Below are positions 53,565-63,060 of a DNA stretch of 64,000 bases, in pieces (the stretch's first letter is position 1; each line of letters begins with the position of its first letter). This stretch comes from Pseudomonas triticicola (GTDB lineage: Bacteria > Pseudomonadota > Gammaproteobacteria > Pseudomonadales > Pseudomonadaceae): assembly GCF_019145375.1 (NCBI RefSeq), contig NZ_JAHSTX010000001.1:3447001-3511000 (forward strand), written 5' to 3'. The position numbers and the translations under genes are program-made. The notes beneath the pieces were generated by a model. The model saw only the letters and a list, made by a program, of their open reading frames with translations. It was not told where the DNA came from and did no database searches.

Positions 53565-55136
53565 ATGATCAGCACCAGAACAGGCTCACTCAGCCTGCTG
53601 GCCGGCGCGATGCTGCTGGCCAGCGCCGGCGCCTTCGCCAATGTTGAACCGGCGAAACCTGCGACCGTGGCCAAGGAACTGCAACAGGCCAAAACCTACA
53701 CCGTCAGCAGCGCGCCGACCGACGCGTTGAAACTGGCCAAGCCGACACTGCCCGACCTGTCCGGCTTCACCGCCGAAGCCGCTGCGGCGAAGATCGTGCG
53801 CAGCAAGCCGGGCAAGATCAGCGTGCGCCGGATGATGCAGGAAAACGCTCTGAAGGACTTCATCGGCGGCGATAACAAGATGGCCGAATGGGTCGTGCGT
53901 CAGCACGGCATCCCGCAGGCGATCTTCATCGACGACGGCTACATGAACCTCAAGGATCTGGCGAAAAAACTGCCCAAGCAGTATTTCAGCGAGACCGCTC
54001 CGGGCGTGTACCTGGCCAAATTGCCGATCGTGGTCGGCGAGAAAGGCATCCTCGAAATCGATGGCCAGACCCAGGAACTGCGCCTGTCCCAAGAGGCCGG
54101 TTCGTTCCTGGTCAACGACGGCAAACTGTTCGTGCGTGACACCAAAGTCACCGGCTGGCGCGAGAAGGACAACGGCCCGGCGACCTTCCGTTCGCCGAAG
54201 GAATTCCGTCCGTTCCTGCTCGCCTGGGGCGGCACCGAGACCTACATCGTCAACAGCAAGATGGCCAGTTTCGGTTACGCCAACAGTAAGTCGTACGGGG
54301 TGAGTATTTCCCAGTACACGCCGAACATGGCCAAGGTCCTCAAGCGCCCGGAACCGACCGGCTGGATCGTCGGCTCCGAGTTCTCGGACATGTGGTACGG
54401 CTTCTACTGCTACGAAACCAGCGACTTTGTGGTCAAGGGCAACACCTACAAAGACAACATCGTCTACGGCATCGACCCGCATGACCGCTCGCACCGTCTG
54501 ATCATTGCCGAGAACACCGTTCACGGCACGAAGAAGAAGCACGGGATCATTATTTCCCGTGAGGTCAATGACAGCTTCATCTTCAACAACAAGAGTTTCG
54601 ACAACAAGTTGTCGGGCCTGGTGATCGACCGTAACAGCGTCAACAACATCATTGCCTACAACGAGATCTACAAGAACCACACCGACGGCATCACGCTCTA
54701 CGAGTCTGCCGACAACCTGCTGTGGGGCAACAAGGTCATCAGCAATACCCGTCACGGCATTCGTATTCGTAACAGCGTGAACATCCGCCTCTACGAAAAC
54801 GTTGCCATGACCAACGGCCTGACCGGTATCTACGGCCACATCAAGGACCTGACCGACACCGACCGTGACATCAAGCTCGACCCGTTCGACGCGCAGGTCT
54901 CGCTGATCGTCGTCGGCGGCGAGCTGGCAGCCAACGGCAGCGGCCCGCTGTCGATAGACTCGCCGCTGAGTGTCGAGCTGTATCGCGTGTCGATGCTGGC
55001 GCCGACCAAGTCCAGCGGGATCAGCTTCAACGGCATCCTCGGCGAGCGCCAGGATGAAATTCTCGACCTGCTGGTGCGCCAGCAGAAAGCCGTGCTGATC
55101 GACCCTGTCGAACGCCAGACCGAATTGCAGGACTGA
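53565..55136 (+). CDS. algG: Mannuronan C5-epimerase AlgG
   Basis: AlgG is the periplasmic epimerase that turns some mannuronate residues into guluronate and guides the polymer. The 523-residue product has a signal peptide (about 1-25) and a right-handed beta-helix with the catalytic DPHDRSH motif (YGIDPHDRSHRLIIA), followed by CASH-type repeats (NNIIAYNEIYKNHTDGITLYES). An ATG at 53565 after AAGGGAG was chosen; a frame start at 53538 overlaps the algE stop and has poorer context. Confidence 0.97.
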   Translation: MISTRTGSLSLLAGAMLLASAGAFANVEPAKPATVAKELQQAKTYTVSSAPTDALKLAKPTLPDLSGFTAEAAAAKIVRSKPGKISVRRMMQENALKDFIGGDNKMAEWVVRQHGIPQAIFIDDGYMNLKDLAKKLPKQYFSETAPGVYLAKLPIVVGEKGILEIDGQTQELRLSQEAGSFLVNDGKLFVRDTKVTGWREKDNGPATFRSPKEFRPFLLAWGGTETYIVNSKMASFGYANSKSYGVSISQYTPNMAKVLKRPEPTGWIVGSEFSDMWYGFYCYETSDFVVKGNTYKDNIVYGIDPHDRSHRLIIAENTVHGTKKKHGIIISREVNDSFIFNNKSFDNKLSGLVIDRNSVNNIIAYNEIYKNHTDGITLYESADNLLWGNKVISNTRHGIRIRNSVNIRLYENVAMTNGLTGIYGHIKDLTDTDRDIKLDPFDAQVSLIVVGGELAANGSGPLSIDSPLSVELYRVSMLAPTKSSGISFNGILGERQDEILDLLVRQQKAVLIDPVERQTELQD

Positions 55137-55147
55137 GGATAATTTTT

Positions 55148-56614
55148 ATGCACCCACACATGATCAAACTGCTCAGCCTCTCGGCCCTGACCCTCGGCAT
55201 TCTCGCTGCCGGCAACGCTCGCGCCGACGCTGACGGCGCAAGCGTCACGCCACCAAAGTTCACCGCCGAGCCGTGCTGCAACCTGTGCCCGGCGGCCCAT
55301 GACGCGAAGAACTACACCACGCGTTATCAGCAGAACTTCACCACCCTGGTACAGGCCCAGGGCGACTGGCTGTTCCGTACCCAGGAAGACCTGCGCACCG
55401 AGTTCAACACCACGCCGGCCGGCTACAAGCGTCTGCAACAGTTGCACGACGCGTTCAAGAGCAAAGGCGTCGAGCTGGTGATCGTTTACCAGCCGACCCG
55501 TGGCCTGGTGAACCGCAACAAGCTCAACCCGCAGGAAAAAGCCGCGTTCGATTACGAGAAAGCGCTGGGCAACTACAAGACCATGCTCGGCCGTTTCGCC
55601 AAGATGGGCTACGTGGTGCCGGACCTGTCGCCACTGACCAACGAATCGCTGCCGGACACCCTGCCCGCCCACGATTTCTACTTCCGAGGCGACCAGCACT
55701 GGACACCTTACGGTGCCCAGCGCACGGCAAAAATCGTCGCCGAAAAGGTCAAGCAGATCCCGGCCTTCGCCGACATTCCCAAGCGTGAATTCGAGACCAA
55801 GCGCTCCGGACGCATGGGCAAGACCGGCACCCTGCACAACATGGCCGGGCAACTGTGCGGCACCAGTTACGCGATCCAGTACATGGACCAGTTCACCACC
55901 GAGCCGAAAGGCGAGGCCGGTGACGGCGATCTGTTCGGCGATTCCGGCAATCCGCAGATCACTCTGGTCGGTACATCGCACAGCGGCAAGAACTACAACT
56001 TCGCCGGCTTCCTCGAAGAAGCCATCGGCGCCGACATCCTCAACGTGGCCTTCCCCGGCGGCGGTTTCGAAGGTTCGATGCTGCAATACCTGGGCAGCGA
56101 AGAATTCCAGAAGACCCCGCCGAAGATTCTTATCTGGGAATTCTCGCCGCTGTATCGCCTCGATCAGGAAACCATCTATCGCCAGATGATGGCGCTGCTC
56201 GATAACGGTTGCGAAGGCAAGGACGCGCAAATGTCCGCCAGTGCCACGCTGAAGCCGGGCAGCAAGCAAGAACTGCTGGTCAACAGCAAGAACCTGAACC
56301 TGCAAAACGCCAACCATCAGGTCGACATCCGCTTCGCCGACACCTCGGTGAAAACCCTGCAAGCCACCCTCTGGTACATGAACGGTCGCCACGAGGACAT
56401 CAAGATCGAGAAACCGGAAACCTCCGACACCGACGGTCGTTTCGCCTTTGAGCTGCGCACGGACGAAGACTGGGCCTCGCAAAACCTGCTGGCCGTTGAA
56501 GTCCAGGGTCCTGAAGCCGGACCTGGCGCCACGCCACAAAAAGTCGAAGCGAAAATCTGCAAACGCAACGTATTCCCGGGCGTCGGTCAACAGACCGCGC
56601 AGCTCGGGCAATGA
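55148..56614 (+). CDS. algX: Alginate O-acetyltransferase AlgX
   Basis: AlgX acetylates alginate in the periplasm and interacts with AlgK. The 488-residue product has a signal peptide (about 1-26), an SGNH-hydrolase-like domain with FRGDQHWT (Asp182, His184) and VGTSHSG (Ser277) as the likely catalytic triad, and a C-terminal carbohydrate-binding module. Its stop codon overlaps an ATG of the algL frame (ATGA). ATG codons at 55148 and 55160 are both possible. Confidence 0.96.
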   Translation: MHPHMIKLLSLSALTLGILAAGNARADADGASVTPPKFTAEPCCNLCPAAHDAKNYTTRYQQNFTTLVQAQGDWLFRTQEDLRTEFNTTPAGYKRLQQLHDAFKSKGVELVIVYQPTRGLVNRNKLNPQEKAAFDYEKALGNYKTMLGRFAKMGYVVPDLSPLTNESLPDTLPAHDFYFRGDQHWTPYGAQRTAKIVAEKVKQIPAFADIPKREFETKRSGRMGKTGTLHNMAGQLCGTSYAIQYMDQFTTEPKGEAGDGDLFGDSGNPQITLVGTSHSGKNYNFAGFLEEAIGADILNVAFPGGGFEGSMLQYLGSEEFQKTPPKILIWEFSPLYRLDQETIYRQMMALLDNGCEGKDAQMSASATLKPGSKQELLVNSKNLNLQNANHQVDIRFADTSVKTLQATLWYMNGRHEDIKIEKPETSDTDGRFAFELRTDEDWASQNLLAVEVQGPEAGPGATPQKVEAKICKRNVFPGVGQQTAQLGQ

Positions 56615-56622
56615 GGTCTGCT

Positions 56623-57735
56623 ATGCGAAATCAGAAACTGAAAAACCTGTTGGCACCGACACTCCTGAGCCTGGCGATGTTCGCCGGGGCCACTCAGGCC
56701 GCCGCGCCATTGCGTCCGCCGCAGGGCTACTTCGCCCCGGTGGATAAATTCAAGACCGGCGACAAGAGCGATGGCTGCGACGCGATGCCGGCGCCGTACA
56801 CCGGTCCGCTGCAATTTCGCAGCAAGTACGAAGGTTCGGACAAGGCCCGCGCTACGCTGAACGTGCAGTCGGAAAAAGCCTTTCGCGACACCACCAAAGA
56901 CATCACCACGCTGGAACGCGGCACCGCCAAGCGGGTCATGCAGTTCATGCGCGACGGTCGCCCGGAGCAGCTCGAATGCACGCTCAACTGGCTGACCGCG
57001 TGGGCCAAGGCTGACGCGTTGATGTCCAAAGACTTCAACCACACCGGCAAGTCGATGCGCAAATGGGCGCTGGGCAGCATGGCGTCTTCGTACATTCGCC
57101 TGAAGTTTTCCGACTCGCACCCACTGGCTCAGCACCAACAGGAAGCGCAGCTGATCGAAGCCTGGTTCAGCAAAATGGCCGATCAGGTGGTCAGCGACTG
57201 GGACAACCTGCCGCTGGAAAAAACCAACAACCACTCGTACTGGGCCGCCTGGTCGGTGATGGCCACCGCCGTCGCCACCAACCGCCGCGACCTGTTCGAT
57301 TGGGCGGTCAAGGAATACAAGGTCGGCGTCAATCAAGTCGATGCCGATGGCTTCCTGCCCAACGAACTCAAGCGCCAGCAACGCGCCCTCGCCTACCACA
57401 ACTACGCCCTGCCGCCGCTGGCGATGATCGCCAGTTTCGCCCAGGTCAATGGTGTCGATCTGCGTCAGGAAAACAATGGCGCACTGAAGCGTCTCGGTGA
57501 TCGGGTGTTGGCCGGCGTCAAGGATCCTGATGAGTTCGAAGAAAAGAACGGCAAAAAGCAGGACATGACCGACCTGAAAGAGGACATGAAATTCGCTTGG
57601 CTCGAACCGTTCTGCACGCTCTACACCTGCGCGCCGGATGTGATCGAGAAGAAGCGCGACATGCAACCGTTCAAGACTTTCCGTCTTGGCGGCGACCTGA
57701 CCAAGGTCTACGACCCGTCGCATGAAAAGGGCTAA
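56623..57735 (+). CDS. algL: Alginate lyase AlgL
   Basis: AlgL cleaves misplaced alginate in the periplasm by beta-elimination. The 370-residue product has a signal peptide ending near GATQAAA (about 27) and a PL5 alpha/alpha toroid with NNHSYW (202-207), containing the catalytic His, plus [14 protein letters not shown] and [12 protein letters not shown]. The ATG at 56623 follows GAGG at six bases; an ATG at 56611 overlapping the algX stop is an alternative. Confidence 0.96.
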   Translation: MRNQKLKNLLAPTLLSLAMFAGATQAAAPLRPPQGYFAPVDKFKTGDKSDGCDAMPAPYTGPLQFRSKYEGSDKARATLNVQSEKAFRDTTKDITTLERGTAKRVMQFMRDGRPEQLECTLNWLTAWAKADALMSKDFNHTGKSMRKWALGSMASSYIRLKFSDSHPLAQHQQEAQLIEAWFSKMADQVVSDWDNLPLEKTNNHSYWAAWSVMATAVATNRRDLFDWAVKEYKVGVNQVDADGFLPNELKRQQRALAYHNYALPPLAMIASFAQVNGVDLRQENNGALKRLGDRVLAGVKDPDEFEEKNGKKQDMTDLKEDMKFAWLEPFCTLYTCAPDVIEKKRDMQPFKTFRLGGDLTKVYDPSHEKG

Positions 57736-57737
57736 AA

Positions 57738-57891
57738 GCCCCTCACCCTAACCCTCTCCCGGAGGGAGAGGGGACTGACCGAGGTGGCTGTGCGAGTTAC
57801 GCCGAAATGAAATACCGAGTCGATCTCCATTTTTGAAAACCATGGAGATCAGGCTCCCTCTCCCTCGGGGAGAGGGCGGGGGGTGAGGGGC
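57738..57891. repeat. Long inverted repeat, family 2, copy 2 (inside the alginate operon)
   Basis: GCCCCTCACCC and its inverse GGGTGAGGGGC bound a 154-base element, with nested CTCTCCC-GGAGGGAGAGGG stems at each side and a GATCTCCAT / ATGGAGATC hairpin in the middle. It matches the 44686 element in ends and design. It lies between algL and algI, the widest gap inside the alg operon. Confidence 0.9.
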
Positions 57892-58006
57892 GCGGTCTGA
57901 CGGCCAGCTCCGACCTCAAGCGAACACTGTGTCACCCCTCCACTACCACGGGGGGTTTGGGGGGGCTTTGGCCCTTGACTGTTGGTTCAAACATGGAGAG
58001 ATCGGG

Positions 58007-59572
58007 ATGGTATTTTCATCCAACGTGTTCCTGTTTCTGTTCTTGCCGATCTTTCTCGGCTTGTACTACCTGAGCGGGCAACGCTATCGCAACCTGCTGC
58101 TGCTGATCGCCAGCTACGTGTTCTACGCCTGGTGGCGGGTGGACTTCCTCGCGCTGTTCGCAGCGGTCACGCTGTGGAACTACTGGATCGGCCTCAAGGT
58201 CGGTGCCGCCGGCGTACGAACCAAACCGGCGCAGCGCTGGCTGCTGCTCGGCGTGGCCGTCGACCTGTGCATTCTGGGCTACTTCAAGTACGCCAACTTC
58301 GGTGTCGACAGCATCAACGAGATCATGACTTCGTTCGGTCTCGAGCCGTTCATCCTCACCCACGTGCTGCTGCCGATCGGTATTTCGTTCTACATCTTCG
58401 AATCGATCAGCTACATCATCGACGTGTACCGTGGCGACACGCCGGCGACGCGCAATCTGATCGACTTCGCAGCATTCGTGGCGATCTTCCCGCACCTGAT
58501 TGCCGGCCCGGTTCTGCGTTTTCGCGACCTCGCCGATCAGTTCAACAACCGCACGCACACCCTCGACAAATTCTCCGAGGGCTGCACGCGGTTCATGCAG
58601 GGTTTCATCAAGAAGGTCTTCATCGCCGACACCCTCGCCGTGGTCGCCGACCATTGCTTCGCCCTGCAGAACCCGACCACGGGTGACGCCTGGCTTGGTG
58701 CGCTGGCGTACACCGCGCAGCTGTACTTCGACTTCTCCGGTTACAGCGACATGGCCATCGGCCTGGGCTTGATGATGGGTTTCCGCTTCATGGAAAACTT
58801 CAAGCAGCCGTACATCAGCCAGTCGATCACCGAGTTCTGGCGCCGCTGGCACATAAGCCTGTCGACCTGGCTGCGTGACTACCTGTACATCACCCTCGGC
58901 GGTAACCGTAAAGGCACGCTGATGACCTATCGCAACCTGTTCCTGACCATGCTGCTCGGTGGTCTGTGGCACGGCGCGAACATCACTTACATCATCTGGG
59001 GCGCCTGGCACGGCATGTGGCTGGCAATCGAGAAAATGCTCGGCCTGAACACCTCGCCGCGCAGCCTCAACCCGATCCGCTGGGCACTGACTTTCCTGCT
59101 GGTAGTGATGGGCTGGGTGATCTTCCGTGCCGAGAACCTGCACGTCGCCGGGCGCATGTACGGCGCGATGTTCAGCTTCGGCGACTGGTCGCTGTCGGAA
59201 CTCAATCAGGCCAGCCTGACCGGTCTGCAAGTGGCGACCCTGGTGGTGGCTTACGTGACCCTGGCGTTCTTCGGTCTGCGTGATCTGTACACCAATCAGC
59301 CGCCAGCCAAGACCAAACCGGAAGTCAACGTCAAGGCCGATGGCCCTGCCACGGCGACGCCGGGAATGATCAAGGCAGCACCTGGGGAAAATCCGGCGAG
59401 CATCCACGAACCTGGCTACACCGTCGGCGTCGAAGCCCAGGTGCAACCGGCCTACTGGACCGCCGACTGGTCGCGCTACGTGATGCGCGGGCTGATCCTA
59501 CTGCTGTTCATCGCCTCGATTCTCAAACTCTCGGCGCAAAGCTTCTCGCCGTTCCTTTACTTCCAGTTCTGA
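58007..59572 (+). CDS. algI: Alginate O-acetylation protein AlgI (MBOAT family)
   Basis: AlgI moves acetyl groups across the inner membrane to the periplasmic acetylation proteins. The 521-residue MBOAT protein has about a dozen membrane helices, the family block FWRRWHISLSTWLRDYLYI near 278 and the essential histidine in GGLWHGAN (His322). The C-terminal region carries a soluble loop of about 60 residues before the last helix. The ATG at 58007 gives MVFSSNVFLFLFLP, the standard start; a frame start at 57929 is not family-like. Confidence 0.96.
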   Translation: MVFSSNVFLFLFLPIFLGLYYLSGQRYRNLLLLIASYVFYAWWRVDFLALFAAVTLWNYWIGLKVGAAGVRTKPAQRWLLLGVAVDLCILGYFKYANFGVDSINEIMTSFGLEPFILTHVLLPIGISFYIFESISYIIDVYRGDTPATRNLIDFAAFVAIFPHLIAGPVLRFRDLADQFNNRTHTLDKFSEGCTRFMQGFIKKVFIADTLAVVADHCFALQNPTTGDAWLGALAYTAQLYFDFSGYSDMAIGLGLMMGFRFMENFKQPYISQSITEFWRRWHISLSTWLRDYLYITLGGNRKGTLMTYRNLFLTMLLGGLWHGANITYIIWGAWHGMWLAIEKMLGLNTSPRSLNPIRWALTFLLVVMGWVIFRAENLHVAGRMYGAMFSFGDWSLSELNQASLTGLQVATLVVAYVTLAFFGLRDLYTNQPPAKTKPEVNVKADGPATATPGMIKAAPGENPASIHEPGYTVGVEAQVQPAYWTADWSRYVMRGLILLLFIASILKLSAQSFSPFLYFQF

Positions 59573-59582
59573 GGGATCTGAC

Positions 59583-60755
59583 ATGACCCGCTCATTACGC
59601 ATCTTCTACATCGCCCTGTTCCTGGTGACGCTGTTGGTCCTCGGTCTGTGGTCGATTCGCAGCTTCTTCGGCTTCAGCACCAACGCCGACGCGACGGTGC
59701 TCAATGGCCGCTGGACCAAGGCGGTGGAAACCCACTACGACGATGAATTCCCGATCAAGCGTCTGGGCACCAACCTCTGGGCCGCGCTGGATTTCAAACT
59801 GTTCAACGAAGGTCGTCCGGGCGTCGTGCTCGGCCGCGACCAGTGGTTGTACAGCGATGAGGAATTCAACCCGATCGTCAACGAACAGCAGAACCTGCAA
59901 GGCAACTACGCGCTGGTCGAAGGCGTGCGCCAGACCCTGAAAGAGAAAGGCGTGAAACTGGTGATGGCGATCGTCCCGGCCAAGGTGCGTCTGTATCCGG
60001 AGCATCTGGATGAAGTGAAGCCTTCGAGCATTCACCAGAACCTGTATCAGGATTTCCACGCCCGTGTCGCGGCCGACAAGATCCTCGCCCCTGACCTGCT
60101 CGGCCCGCTGCAACAGGCCAAGCAGAACGGTCAGCAAGTGTTCCTGCGCACCGACACCCACTGGACGCCGGAAGGCGCCGAGATCGCCGCCAACACGCTG
60201 GCGAAAACCATTGCCGAGAAATTCCCGCTGAGCGGCGAGCCACAGCGCTTCGTTACCACGCCAGCAGAGAAGGTCACGCACAAGGGCGATCTGCGTCTGT
60301 TCCTGCCGCTCGATCCGCTGTTCGAAAACATGATGCCGGCGCCTGAGCCACTGCTCAAACGCAACACCGTTGCCGCCGAGCAACCTGCCGGTGACGACGC
60401 CCTGTTCGCCAACAGCGAAGTACCGGTCGCGCTGATCGGCACCAGCTACAGCGCCAACCCCAACTGGAACTTCGTCGGTGCGCTCAAACAAGCGCTGCAC
60501 AGCGACGTCGTCAACTACGCCGAAGACGGCCATGGCCCGATTCTGCCGATGCTCAGCTACCTGAAAAGCGATGACTTCAAGAACAGCCCGCCACAAGTGC
60601 TGATCTGGGAGTTTCCTGAACGATATCTGCCTGTGAACAACGAAATCGGCGACGCCGACCCGCAGTGGGTCGCAGAGCTCAAACAAGCCGGCGCCCGCCA
60701 ACAAAACGTAGCCATCAACACTAAATCCGAGACGCCCGATCGGGCGCAAAACTGA
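59583..60755 (+). CDS. algJ: Alginate O-acetylation protein AlgJ
   Basis: AlgJ is a membrane-anchored periplasmic acetyl carrier/transferase with an SGNH fold like AlgX. The 390-residue product has an N-terminal signal anchor (about 7-25, IFYIALFLVTLLVLGLWS), RTDTHWTPEG (Asp191, His193) and LIGTSYS (Ser288) as the likely catalytic set. It follows algI by ten bases. Confidence 0.95.
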   Translation: MTRSLRIFYIALFLVTLLVLGLWSIRSFFGFSTNADATVLNGRWTKAVETHYDDEFPIKRLGTNLWAALDFKLFNEGRPGVVLGRDQWLYSDEEFNPIVNEQQNLQGNYALVEGVRQTLKEKGVKLVMAIVPAKVRLYPEHLDEVKPSSIHQNLYQDFHARVAADKILAPDLLGPLQQAKQNGQQVFLRTDTHWTPEGAEIAANTLAKTIAEKFPLSGEPQRFVTTPAEKVTHKGDLRLFLPLDPLFENMMPAPEPLLKRNTVAAEQPAGDDALFANSEVPVALIGTSYSANPNWNFVGALKQALHSDVVNYAEDGHGPILPMLSYLKSDDFKNSPPQVLIWEFPERYLPVNNEIGDADPQWVAELKQAGARQQNVAINTKSETPDRAQN

Positions 60756-60769
60756 AAGAGAGGTACACC

Positions 60770-61426
60770 ATGACTTTCACTACTACTCCTCGTCGTCTCG
60801 CTAAAAGCTTCGCACTGGTTGCTGGCCTCAGCGTACTTTCCGTCCCAGCCTTCGCCGGCGGCGACGCCGCGCTGTATGGCCCGACCGCACCGAAAGGCTC
60901 GACCTTCGTGCGTGTCTACAACGCCAGCAACGCTGAAGTCAGCGCGACTGTCGGCAGCACCAACCTGAGCGATATCGCGCCACTGGCCAGCAGCGACTTC
61001 AGCTTCATGCCAGGCGGCGACTACAGCGCCAAAGTCGGCAGCCAGACCCTGCCGGTGAAACTCGCCGGTGACCACTACTACACCCTGGTCAACAACGCTT
61101 CCGGCGCGCCACAACTGATCGAAGAGCCGCCGTTCAAGAACAAGCAGAAATCCCTGGTGCGCGTGCAGAACCTCAGCGACAAATCGCTGACCCTGAAAAC
61201 CGCCGACGGCAAGACCGACGTGGTGCCGAATGTCGCTGCCAAGGGCCGTGGCGAACGTGAAATCAACCCGGTGAAAGTCAGCCTGGCGCTGTACGAAGGC
61301 GACAAGAAAGTCGGCGACGTGAAACCGGTCGCTCTGGAGCGCGGTGAAGCAGCGGTGCTGTACGTCACCGGCAACGGCAGCAACCTGTCGCCAGTCTGGG
61401 TGAAACGCCCGGTGTCGACTCGCTAA
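60770..61426 (+). CDS. algF: Alginate O-acetylation protein AlgF
   Basis: AlgF is a periplasmic protein required for alginate acetylation. The 218-residue product has a signal peptide ending SVPAFAGG (about 27) followed by two beta-rich halves (FVRVYNASNAEVSATVGSTNL; LVRVQNLSDKSLTLKT) that look like a repeated fold. Gene order and length match the family. Confidence 0.94.
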   Translation: MTFTTTPRRLAKSFALVAGLSVLSVPAFAGGDAALYGPTAPKGSTFVRVYNASNAEVSATVGSTNLSDIAPLASSDFSFMPGGDYSAKVGSQTLPVKLAGDHYYTLVNNASGAPQLIEEPPFKNKQKSLVRVQNLSDKSLTLKTADGKTDVVPNVAAKGRGEREINPVKVSLALYEGDKKVGDVKPVALERGEAAVLYVTGNGSNLSPVWVKRPVSTR

Positions 61427-61454
61427 TCGCTCGAGCTATCAGCTACTAGCTTCA

Positions 61455-61493
61455 AGCTGCAAGTGAAGTGCTTCTAACTCACCACTTGCAGCT
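61455..61493. repeat. AAGCTTGCAGCTT-type inverted repeat between algF and algA
   Basis: AGCTGCAAGTG (61455-61465) and CACTTGCAGCT (61483-61493) are perfect 11-bp arms, flanked by further AGCTACTAGCTTCAAG and TGCAGCTCTC words. It is the same word family as the repeat between algD and alg8. Confidence 0.8.
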
Positions 61494-61528
61494 TGCAGCT
61501 CTCAACTGCATTTTATGGAGTAAACATT

Positions 61529-62980
61529 ATGATTCCGGTGATCTTGTCAGGTGGTAGCGGTTCGCGTCTGTGGCCTCTTTCGCGCAAGCAATTCCCCAAG
61601 CAATTCCTCGCCCTGACCGGCGAACACACACTGTTCCAGCAAACCCTCGAGCGCCTGGTGTTCGAAGGCATGGACACGCCGATCGTGGTCTGCAACAAGG
61701 AACACCGTTTCATCGTCAACGAGCAACTGGCCGCACGCAATCTGGAATGCCAGCGCATCCTGATGGAGCCGTTCGGCCGCAACACTTCGCCGGCCGTGGC
61801 GCTGACCGCGATGATGCTGGTCAATGAAGGCCGTGACGAACTGATGCTGGTGCTGCCGGCCGACCACGTGCTGGAAGATCAGAAAGCCCTGCAACGCGCG
61901 CTGGCCCTGGCGACTGTCGCAGCCGAGAACGGCGAGATGGTCCTGTTCGGCGTACCGGCGACCAAACCGGAAACCGGCTACGGCTACATCAAATCCACCG
62001 CTGATTCGCTGCTGCCAGAAGGCGTCAGCCGCGTCTCGCACTTCGTCGAAAAACCGGATGTGAAGCGCGCCACCGAGTACGTCGAATCCGGCGGCTACTA
62101 CTGGAACAGCGGCATGTTCCTGTTCCGCGCCAGCCGCTTCCTCGAAGAACTGAAAAAGCACGATCCGGACATCTACGACACCTGCCTGCTGACCCTCGAG
62201 CGCAGCCAGCAGGACGCCGACACTGTCACCCTGGACGAAGCCACTTTCGCCTGCTGCCCGGACAACTCCATCGACTACTCGGTGATGGAAAAAACCCAGC
62301 GCGCCTGCGTGGTGCCGCTGAGCGCCGGCTGGAGCGATGTCGGCTGCTGGTCGTCGCTGTGGGAAGTCAACGAAAAAGACGCCAACGGCAACGTCAGCAA
62401 AGGCGACGTGGTCATCCAGGACAGCAAGAACTGCATGATCCACGGCAACGGCAAACTGGTCTCGGTGATCGGTCTGGAGAACATCGTCGTGGTCGAAACC
62501 AAGGACGCGATGATGATTGCCCACAAGGACAAGGTCCAGGGCGTCAAGCAGATGGTCAACACCCTCAACGCCCAGGGCCGCAGCGAAACCCAGAACCACT
62601 GCGAAGTCTATCGTCCGTGGGGCTCGTACGACTCGGTGGACATGGGCGGGCGTTTCCAGGTCAAGCACATCTCGGTCAAGCCGGGCGCGTGCCTGTCGCT
62701 GCAGATGCACCACCACCGCGCCGAACACTGGATCGTGGTCAGCGGCACCGCCGAAGTGACCTGTGACGAAAACGTGTTCCTGCTCACCGAAAACCAGTCG
62801 ACCTACATCCCGATCGCCTCGGTGCATCGCCTGCGCAACCCGGGCAAGATCCCGCTGGAAATCATCGAAGTGCAGTCGGGTTCGTACTTGGGTGAAGACG
62901 ATATCGAGCGTTTCGAAGATATCTACGGCCGCTCCACCCCGATCGAACGCGGCGTGTCGGTGAAGACCATCGCGCAGTAA
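61529..62980 (+). CDS. algA: Phosphomannose isomerase / GDP-mannose pyrophosphorylase
   Basis: AlgA is bifunctional: it makes mannose 6-phosphate from fructose 6-phosphate and later GDP-mannose from mannose 1-phosphate, feeding AlgD. The 483-residue product has the nucleotidyltransferase signature GGSGSRLWPLSRKQFPKQF (7-25), FVEKPD, and the C-terminal cupin isomerase motif QMHHHRAEHW (392-401). The ATG at 61529 follows GGAG. It closes the alginate operon ahead of a terminator. Confidence 0.97.
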   Translation: MIPVILSGGSGSRLWPLSRKQFPKQFLALTGEHTLFQQTLERLVFEGMDTPIVVCNKEHRFIVNEQLAARNLECQRILMEPFGRNTSPAVALTAMMLVNEGRDELMLVLPADHVLEDQKALQRALALATVAAENGEMVLFGVPATKPETGYGYIKSTADSLLPEGVSRVSHFVEKPDVKRATEYVESGGYYWNSGMFLFRASRFLEELKKHDPDIYDTCLLTLERSQQDADTVTLDEATFACCPDNSIDYSVMEKTQRACVVPLSAGWSDVGCWSSLWEVNEKDANGNVSKGDVVIQDSKNCMIHGNGKLVSVIGLENIVVVETKDAMMIAHKDKVQGVKQMVNTLNAQGRSETQNHCEVYRPWGSYDSVDMGGRFQVKHISVKPGACLSLQMHHHRAEHWIVVSGTAEVTCDENVFLLTENQSTYIPIASVHRLRNPGKIPLEIIEVQSGSYLGEDDIERFEDIYGRSTPIERGVSVKTIAQ

Positions 62981-63007
62981 TCAATCACTAAAACTAGAAG
63001 CCCTCGT

Positions 63008-63057
63008 CCAGCCCGTTGCGTTCCCTATCCGCAGCGGGCTGGGCGGGGGCTTTTTTT
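63008..63057 (+). terminator. Terminator of the alginate operon
   Basis: CCAGCCCGTTGCG pairs with CGCAGCGGGCTGG (one G-T pair), extended by GGGCGGGGGC, and seven T follow. It lies between algA and the convergent Rhs gene. Confidence 0.85.
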
Positions 63058-63060
63058 GGT

